Positions 58,394 through 64,000 of a DNA stretch of 64,000 nt are shown one piece after another. The first letter of the stretch is position 1; each line of letters starts with the position of its first letter. The position numbers and the translations under genes are program-made. Where the stretch lies: positions 14,748,720 through 14,812,719 of the forward strand of contig CM034304.1 of the NCBI GenBank assembly GCA_019925795.1, in the 5' to 3' direction. A model generated the notes under the pieces. The model was not told the DNA's origin and made no database searches. It saw only the letters and a program-made list of their open reading frames with translations. This stretch comes from Dendrobium chrysotoxum (Eukaryota; Streptophyta; Magnoliopsida; Asparagales; Orchidaceae).

Positions 58394-58909
58394 TGTTATG
58401 CCTGTGCCGGCCCAGGAGGGGCCGGCTGGACCGGTCCAACCTGGACCGGTCCACTACTATTCCAGGCGGAATAGAAAGGGGGGGGCGGACAAGGTGGGCC
58501 CCTCTTGGGGCTGATTTGCTTAGGTGGGAGGGAAAATTTTGAATGCAAGGGGCTGTTTAGACTTTTTGTATTAATCCTTTTTGGTTAATTAGGGGATTGG
58601 GAGGGAATTAGGGTTATCTAAAATTTGAATGTCATTTGAGATCTAGGGTTTCTTGCTTGGGCTCTTGGCTTTGCCGGAGATTGTAGGAGAGTTGTTCTTC
58701 CTCTCGAATTGAAGAACATTGTATCTTGCTTATGTTTTGATCTTCCTCTATTGAAATACAATCATTTGCTTTGTGTTTTCCACTGTTTTCCCTACGTTTC
58801 CCTACTGTTTGTGCTGTTTGGTGGCTGTTTTCTGCTGTAAACAGCAGTAATCTTGCTGTTTCCCCCATCCGGAGCGATAGGAATACTTGGATCTAAGTAT
58901 TTCCTATCA
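58394..58909 (+). mobile_element. 3' LTR of Reina-like element
   Basis: 516 bp, identical by eye to the 5' LTR. The first 121 bp also encode the last residues of the polyprotein (PVPAQEGPAGPVQPGPVHYY), so the gene overlaps the LTR. Confidence 0.95.
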
Positions 58910-58914
58910 TCATG

Positions 58915-59769
58915 ATCATTAGATACATAGAAAACTTGACTACCATTAGAAATCCTAGAGCCCGACGTAGGCAAAATCTTACACTAGGACATATCATTGC
59001 CTATATCATATATGCTAAGTATAGCCTTATGTATCCTGCACAAGTCGACCATTTCCCCATTTTCTACACAAACAATTTTTTCCACTTTCTCTTTAGTGAT
59101 AGATGCCGTAGGCACAACCTGCAGAGGAGCATGATTTCGATGAGGAAGGGGGAGCCCTACTAGTCCCAGAGGCACCAACACCTACATATCAGCCACCATT
59201 CTATGATACTCTAATAGAGCGATTTGACTACTTAGAGATGTGCCTGGAGACACATCCAGGAGTCCACCGCTGATTGGGACCAACTGCAGTACCACTTCCA
59301 GCAGCAGCTTCACGAGGTTGATCGTGCATGGTTTAGTGATCAGTTTATCTTGCTCCATCACTACTTTCAGCCACCACCACCACCACAACCTAATCAAGGA
59401 CCAATTGATGAGTAGATTGTGCTATAGTTTGTGATGTGTTTTTATTTTAGTTTTGCTTTTAACATTTTTTGCTTATTATATTATGTGTTTTAGTTGTTCT
59501 GTATTAGTAATCAGTTTGTAGTTCTCCTTTTTGGTGATATCAAAAGAGGGAGTAAGATGTTATTGGTTTGTAGTGATTATTTTTATTGTTTAGTTTTTTT
59601 ATTGCTTTTTGTGTTGTTAATGATTATTGTGATTGTGCTGTACTATTATTTAAAAAAAGTAGTATCTCCCTAATTTTTAAAGGGAGCTTAGTAAGGGGAA
59701 GAGCTTAGAAAAAAATGAAAATTAATTTACAAAGTTAACCAATAATGTTTGTCATCATAGAAAAGGGGG
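58915..59769 (+). other. Internal 3' segment of non-autonomous element
   Basis: Reading frames are broken, but MIIRYIENLTTIRNPRARRR, LTLGHIIAYIIYAKYSLMYP and PPPPPQPNQGPID can be seen. Such sequence (dimly similar to a plant transposon-associated protein domain found in large non-autonomous elements) continues from the 48890 and 52616 segments. Ends with an AAAAGGGGGAGA polypurine tract at 59760-59771. Confidence 0.45.
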
Positions 59770-60806
59770 AGATTACAATCCGAGAGCCAGAGTTGTATTT
59801 TGATGATTACAAATATTATTAGATGACTATTTAGTTTCTCATGCTCTTTATATTGTATATATTTTTCTGTGTATAAACATTTTAGGTTCAACACACACCG
59901 AGCATCATCAGAGAATCAGTGCTCAAGATTGGATTGTGTAAGTTTAATTTATTTGAAAGAGCCTATAATTAATTTTTCTTGAGTCAATCAATATAAAAAA
60001 AGTGTATATTAGCTTAACAACCGTACATACACACATGAGGGGAGTGAAAATAAATGTTTTAATTTTTTTGAAGATCATACTATACGATTTATATAATCAT
60101 AATTTAATTAAAACGTTTATCAAATGAAATAAATTTGAAATTAAAAAAAAGAATTAATCGTACTGTATGAATAACATCATACATGACGATCAATTAAAAT
60201 CAGGAGTCCCCTCCCCCATTTAAAATTAGACAATATTTTGAATTTTGAAAATTGATTTACTTATACTAGACGATCCAAATCATATTGTACGATGTCATTA
60301 AAATCTTACCTAATTTAATCCCTATAATTAAGCAATCTAATCAGAATTAATTATAATTAGGGATCATATTGTAGGATTTTACCCTTCGTATGGTACAAAC
60401 CAAGAGATGCATGGGACGATAATTAATCGTTCATCCTGGATGATCTGTAATTCGATTGAACTAATCATACTATACAATCAAAATTTGTACTAGGCAATCG
60501 GTGCAAGTTTTTTTAACTAATTGTACTGAGCACTATTCATCGTACAATACTAAAAGGGCAAATTTGAACTAATTATACTGTATAATTTGAATTGTATTGT
60601 ACGAACAGAGACAGGATAATTGAAATTTTGGATTTTTCTAGAAGTCTAGTATTTAAACTTATCTTAATTCATTTGAGAGAGTCTTTTGATAATCATTGGG
60701 TTGTGTCTTCTGTGAGAAAACGTTAAAGAGAGGGCCTTGATCTAGGGAGAGAAAAGATAAAGTTTATGAGAGGAGAAGATCATTGTGAGTTTAAGGGAGT
60801 GAGAGG
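59770..60806 (+). mobile_element. 3' LTR of non-autonomous element, cut by copia insertion
   Basis: Shares with 46974-47474 TTTTGATGATTACAAATATT, the AGCTTAACAAC/CACACA segment and the palindrome pair at 60157/60176 (19-bp offset). Palindromic CGTACTGTACG-type sequence continues to about 60605. At 60807 the TGTTGC of the SIRE-like LTR begins, so R and U5 are beyond the window. Confidence 0.7.
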
Positions 60807-61050
60807 TGTTGCAAATTTGGTTTTGATGATGACAAACATGTTTCCAGTGTGTTTTGCTTGGCTAATCTGCACAAAAGACCACGAGCCACTCAAGCCAACT
60901 CAAGATCGGGTCCAAGTGTGTCCAATGTACTGTTTTTCATTTTATTGAGTCAATTGTAATGTAACTGATCTCCTAGCTAAGTAACCTTGCACACACACAC
61001 TCAGGGGGAGAGCTTGAGTGAATTAGAGTTTCTGTTCAGTTTTTGTTCAG

Positions 61051-61703
61051 ATCGTCCTGGACGATATTCACATCGTCCTGGACGATCAGGTAAAAACACA
61101 AACCCTAATTAGGGCGACTAAGTTAAGAGGGTCTGATTAAGCAGATCGTCCTAGACGATCTTTGGATCGTACGGGACGATATGCTCAAATCAGAAATTCT
61201 TAGCCGCCAGATCAAGTTAGGCAAGTTTTTATTTTTAGTTATTTGGTCTGATCGTCTCGGACGATACGTGTATCGTCCTGGACGATTCAGTACAATCATG
61301 TCTAATTTAATCTGGTAATTAAGGAAAGCAATTTATTTTTGATTGATACGATCATATCGTCCTGGACGATCGCAGGATCGTCCCGGACGATCATGATCGT
61401 CTAGTGCATTTCAGCTGTACGTCCCGAACTGTATTCAGGACGATTTGAGCACTTTTTGAACTAATCGTACAGGACGATACCCGTATCGTCCTGGACGATC
61501 AAGTCATTTTTTGGTCGTCCAGCACAAGTTTCTCTGGACGACCCGAACTGTCTTCTGGACGATATTCCTCGACTTGCACTAATCGTCCCGGACGATCGCA
61601 GGATCGTACGGGACGATATGAACAATTTTTTCTACTGATCGTCCAGAAGAGCCAGATCGTCCAGGCTGGAACAGCTGATTTTGAACTGATCGTCCTGGAC
61701 GAT
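61051..61703. repeat. Phased array of paired 15-bp palindromes (LTR U3)
   Basis: Thirteen 15-mers of type ATCGTCC-N-GGACGAT start at 61051, 61072, 61145, 61166, 61251, 61272, 61356, 61377, 61464, 61485, 61582, 61603 and 61689. Eight are perfect dyads and five have one mismatch. The first twelve form six pairs, all with a start-to-start distance of 21 bp and a 6-bp linker of differing sequence (attcac, ctttgg, acgtgt, cgcagg, acccgt, cgcagg). Pair-to-pair distances are 94, 106, 105, 108 and 118 bp. Extra half-sites at 61513, 61534 and 61555 also keep 21-bp steps. Confidence 0.95.
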
Positions 61704-61743
61704 CTTGGCCGACCAGTTGAGATTTATGACAAATTTTAAGCCC

Positions 61744-61754
61744 TCCTATAAAAG
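61744..61754 (+). promoter_or_regulatory. TATA box of right SIRE-like LTR
   Basis: CCTATAAAAGG, 40 bp downstream of the last palindrome, and followed about 100 bp later by an AG-repeat leader. Position and sequence fit the LTR promoter. Confidence 0.7.
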
Positions 61755-62433
61755 GACTTTTTCTTGAAACAAGAAAAATCTTTTGCCACCTTCCTTCCCT
61801 GAGAAACCCTAGAGAGAGAGAGAGTTGGGAGAGAGAGAGAGGATCTTGTGAGGGGGAGTTAGTGAGGGATTCACTAAGGTTGCTCCAAGCACGGATCAGA
61901 GTCGTCTTCTCCGCTCGTCGTCTTTCGTCTAGTCGGTGTTCGTCGTGGGAGGATCGTTCGCAAGAAGATCCAGGGTTCTCTGCCCGCTTCAGGTGGAAGC
62001 AAAAGGAGTTCGAATGTTCTCTGCCTGCTTCAGGAGGAAGCAAAAGGAGGTCGGGTTCTCTGCCCCACCGTGTGGTGAAAAGGAAGTCTTGTACAGGCTT
62101 CTCCGCCTTGCTATGGGAGCAAAAGGAGAGACACTTTTTGTTTAGTGCAATACCCGGAGGGGAGGCTCCGGGGAGTGGACGTAGGTCAAGTTGACCGAAC
62201 CACTATAAAATCTGGTTTGCTTTTCTGATTCAGTTCTGCACTTTACTTTTTGATATTAACTGCGTGGGTGAATATCTGAGATTGATCTTTTCGTTCATGT
62301 TTATTTGTTTCCGCTGCTAAATATCGAAAAGATTTTTCATTGTTGTGAAATTTTTAAATAACCAATTCACCCCCCTCTTGGTTAGCCTCGGGACTAGTTA
62401 ACTAGGGCTTAACATCCCTATTGAACTTTCAAG

Positions 62434-62445
62434 TGATATCAGAGC
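62434..62445 (+). other. Primer-binding site of right SIRE-like element
   Basis: TGATATCAGAGC, one mismatch from the initiator tRNA-Met complement TGGTATCAGAGC; the family copy at 5771-5782 is perfect. Confidence 0.85.
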
Positions 62446-62488
62446 GGGGGATTCAAAATTTAGGTTTAAAAATTTTTGAATTTGATCC

Positions 62489-63973
62489 ATGGCTAACTGT
62501 AACAATCGTAATACTGCTGAAGGTTATTCTATTACAAGACCACCGTTGTTTGACAATATTTCTTTTGATTTTTGGAAAACACGCATGTCTACTTTTCTGT
62601 AATCTATTGATTATCGCATGTGGATGTTAGTTAAGGACGGATACGAACCACCTTTTAGATTGATTAACAATGTGAAAACTGAATTGTCTTTTGCTGATTG
62701 GACGTTTGATGATCGTGACTTAGCACAGTTAAATGCAAAATGCTTGAACTGTTTCTTTTGTGCTTTAAAATCTGAAGACTATATGCGTGTTTCTACTTGT
62801 TCAACGGGAAAAGAAATCTGAGATAGATTATGTGTAACATACGAAGGTACAACTGAAGTCAAACAGTCTAGGTTAAACATCTTGTTACATGATTACGAAT
62901 TTTTTCGCATGAAACCTAGTGAGACTATTTCAGAAATGTACACAAGGTTCACTCAGATTGTTACCTCTTTGCATGTTTTAGGTAGAGAACTTACTAACTA
63001 CGAAAGAGTGAACAAAATTCTTAGATGTTTGCCTGTTTCTTATGATGTTAAGATTACTGCTATCACTGAATCTAAAGATTTAAATACTTACTCTATTGAC
63101 AGCTTACTTGGATCACTCATTGCTTACGAGCAAGGGGTGAACCAAAGGCAACTTGATGCAGGTGAACGCAAGAAGGAGAAGACAGTGGCACTAAAGGCCA
63201 AAGATTCAGATGCTAGCACTTTCGGGTCTGATAGCGATGATGTTGCCTTAATCACAAGGCAATTCAAGAGCTTTCTAAGGAAGAAGAATAAGAACTTTCA
63301 CAAGTGGAACAAAGATAAGACCAGTAGAAATTTTAAAGGTTCATCTGAATCTGTTTGTTTTGAATGCAGGAAGCCTGGACACATAAAGGCGGATTGTCCT
63401 ACGCTCAAGGCTCACCCAAGCAAGGAGAAGGGTGAGGAGAAGCCAAAGTTCAGAAATGACAAGAAGCGGATTTAGAAGGCGTTCTGGGCAGACTCTACAT
63501 CCGACTCTTCTGAGACTGAAGCTGAAGAGGAGGAAACAAACTTGTGTCTGATGGCTGATGATCACCCTGGTCAGTCGGACCAGGAAGAGATATGTGAGCT
63601 TACTTACAATCAATTATTTGAAGTTTCTGAAAAAATTCATACATCGTATAGGAAGCTTAAGAAAACTCATGCTAGTCTGAAATTAGATTATTTGACTTTG
63701 CAAAAAGAGCATGATGTTTTAGTTAAAGATCATTCCACTGTTGATTCCAATTACATGTCTTTGCTTGATGAATTCGATGATTTGAACAAAAAATATTCTG
63801 ATTTAACTGTTGAGCATGATTTGTTAAAAACATCGCATGTTGAATTAGAAGTTGCTTTTAAGAAAGTGAATGATATGACATGTGATTTAGAAAGTAATGA
63901 AAGTGCAAGAACTTTTGAAATTGCAAGTTTAAATAAACATATTGAGTTTTTGAAAGTGAATCAGTGTTTTTGA
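62489..63973 (+). pseudogene. Gag and linker of right SIRE-like copia element (polyprotein continues beyond window)
   Basis: ATG 62489 (MANCNNRNTAEGYS). Capsid domain includes NAKCLNCFFCALKSEDYMRV and SETISEMYTRFTQIVTSLHV; zinc knuckle CFECRKPGHIKADC near 63358; then the acidic and coiled-coil linker CLMADDHPGQSDQEEICEL and following. All in one frame but with stops at 62600 (TAA), 62819 (TGA, where the family has Trp in KEIWDRL), 63473 (TAG) and 63971 (TGA). The lesions are point changes without frameshifts, so the copy is moderately old. Protease and polymerase lie outside. Confidence 0.88.
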
Positions 63974-64000
63974 AAAGAACAAAACACCGCCTACTTTTGA

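Larger units (their letters stand above)
53688..58514 (+). pseudogene. Reina-like Gag-Pol polyprotein with one in-frame TAG
   Basis: Start ATG 53688 (MAGKKVEVLEGEF). Gag capsid: LEGKALAWYQWRDM and MKGLKPEIRAAVRVM; zinc knuckle GLCFRCDEKYTPGHRC near 54870. Protease: VLIDSGATHNFIS near 55110. RT: WRFCVDYRALN, KLDLKSGYHQIRM, MPFGLTNAPATFQ and catalytic VFFDDILVYS near 56130. TAG at 56439-56441, right after RT. Same frame continues with RNase H (VETDASGYGLGAV), integrase zinc finger (HGSAVGGHSG, CETCQRNK), D-D-E core (ISMDFIDGLP, IVSDRDKVF, YHPQTDGQTEVVNR), GPY/F block (YFGPYEV) and chromodomain (EVLIAWKGVPDFDATWEPF). The stop at 58512-58514 lies inside the 3' LTR. All catalytic residues expected are present. 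Confidence 0.92.
53062..58909 (+). mobile_element. Complete Reina-like chromovirus (Ty3/gypsy)
   Basis: 5848-bp element. Both LTRs are 516 bp, and I found no difference between them on visual comparison. The 5-bp target duplication TCATG flanks it at 53057-53061 and 58910-58914. Primer site at 53581-53592, polypurine tract at about 58375-58393. One long frame codes Gag, protease, RT, RNase H, integrase and a C-terminal chromodomain, interrupted by a single TAG. Identical LTRs mean a very recent insertion. Chromodomains of this class bias integration to particular chromatin. Confidence 0.95.
46974..60806 (+). mobile_element. Non-autonomous copia-like LTR element, host of nested insertions
   Basis: LTRs of the SIRE-like style: 46974 onward and 59770 onward share TTTTGATGATTACAAATATT, the CACACACAGGGGGAGTGAA segment and palindrome pairs. 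Internal remains outside the insertions total about 1.5 kb (48890-49085, 52616-53056, 58915-59769) and encode no polymerase. Inserted are a copia fragment (about 47475-48640), CACTA (49086-52612) and a Reina-type element (53062-58909). A SIRE-like copia (60807 onward) cuts the 3' LTR. Confidence 0.65.
60807..62431 (+). mobile_element. 5' LTR of right SIRE-like copia element
   Basis: Begins TGTTGCAAATTTGG, ends CTTTCA, followed by the primer-site TGATATCAGAGC at 62434. Length 1625 bp. U3 holds the phased palindrome array (61051-61703). A CTATAAAAGG TATA box lies at about 61746, and the leader has three roughly 42-bp repeats (61975-62090). It is the best-preserved LTR of the family here. The 3' partner is outside the window. 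Confidence 0.88.

Noticed and set aside
61051..61703. Regular short repeats considered as a CRISPR array
   Set aside because: The repeats are 15-bp palindromes in pairs with 6-bp linkers, within a plant LTR next to a TATA box and a copia primer site. There are no unique spacers of constant length and no cas genes.

Overview
This is nuclear DNA of a flowering plant (species not resolved). One host gene is recognisable. Its exons carry canonical GT/AG introns, and almost everything else is transposable elements, many nested inside one another. No tRNA, rRNA or prokaryote-type feature was seen.

The host gene is on the + strand and encodes a CURVATURE THYLAKOID 1 protein, closest to CURT1C (CAAD domain, plastid-targeted, two membrane helices). 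Five coding exons at 19793-19898, 34774-34865, 44288-44374, 44505-44567 and 44654-44691 join in frame for 128 codons. The short C-terminal exon is not found before position 64000. Introns 1 (14.9 kb), 2 (9.4 kb) and 5 (at least 19.3 kb) are swollen by transposons, so the gene is longer than 44 kb.

Layout. 1-7453: a decayed SIRE/Maximus-like Ty1/copia element on the - strand. 7478-17779: a Ty3/gypsy Tat/Ogre-type element on the - strand, with a second (archaeal-type) RNase H and a 50-bp tandem array in its 3' untranslated region. 17780-19792: upstream region of the host gene. Intron 1 holds an LTR-element remnant, a hAT element with TIRs and 8-bp TSD inside a minisatellite, a gypsy remnant on the - strand split by an RTE-type LINE with 18-bp TSD, and a 5-kb GC-rich repeat-built block (27534-32580). 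Intron 2 holds an L1-type RNase H remnant, LTR debris and an old copia element. Intron 5 starts with LTR-like sequence and a second hAT copy. That hAT is cut by a non-autonomous copia-like element (46974-60806), which in turn received four insertions: a copia fragment in its 5' LTR; a CACTA transposon (49086-52612, TSD ACA) that carries RTE fragments; a very young Reina-like chromovirus (53062-58909, LTRs identical by eye, TSD TCATG); and a SIRE-like copia in its 3' LTR (60807 to beyond the window).

The most unusual signal is in the LTRs of the SIRE-like family. In the right-hand copy, 15-bp odd palindromes (ATCGTCC-N-GGACGAT) occur as six pairs whose starts are always exactly 21 bp apart (6-bp linkers of differing sequence), and the pairs repeat about every 105 bp. 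The left-hand copy keeps the 21-bp offset and about 107-bp period with a different palindrome (TTCGTAC-N-GTACGAA). Geometry is conserved while the recognised sequence changes, which suggests dimer-binding sites on one face of the helix.
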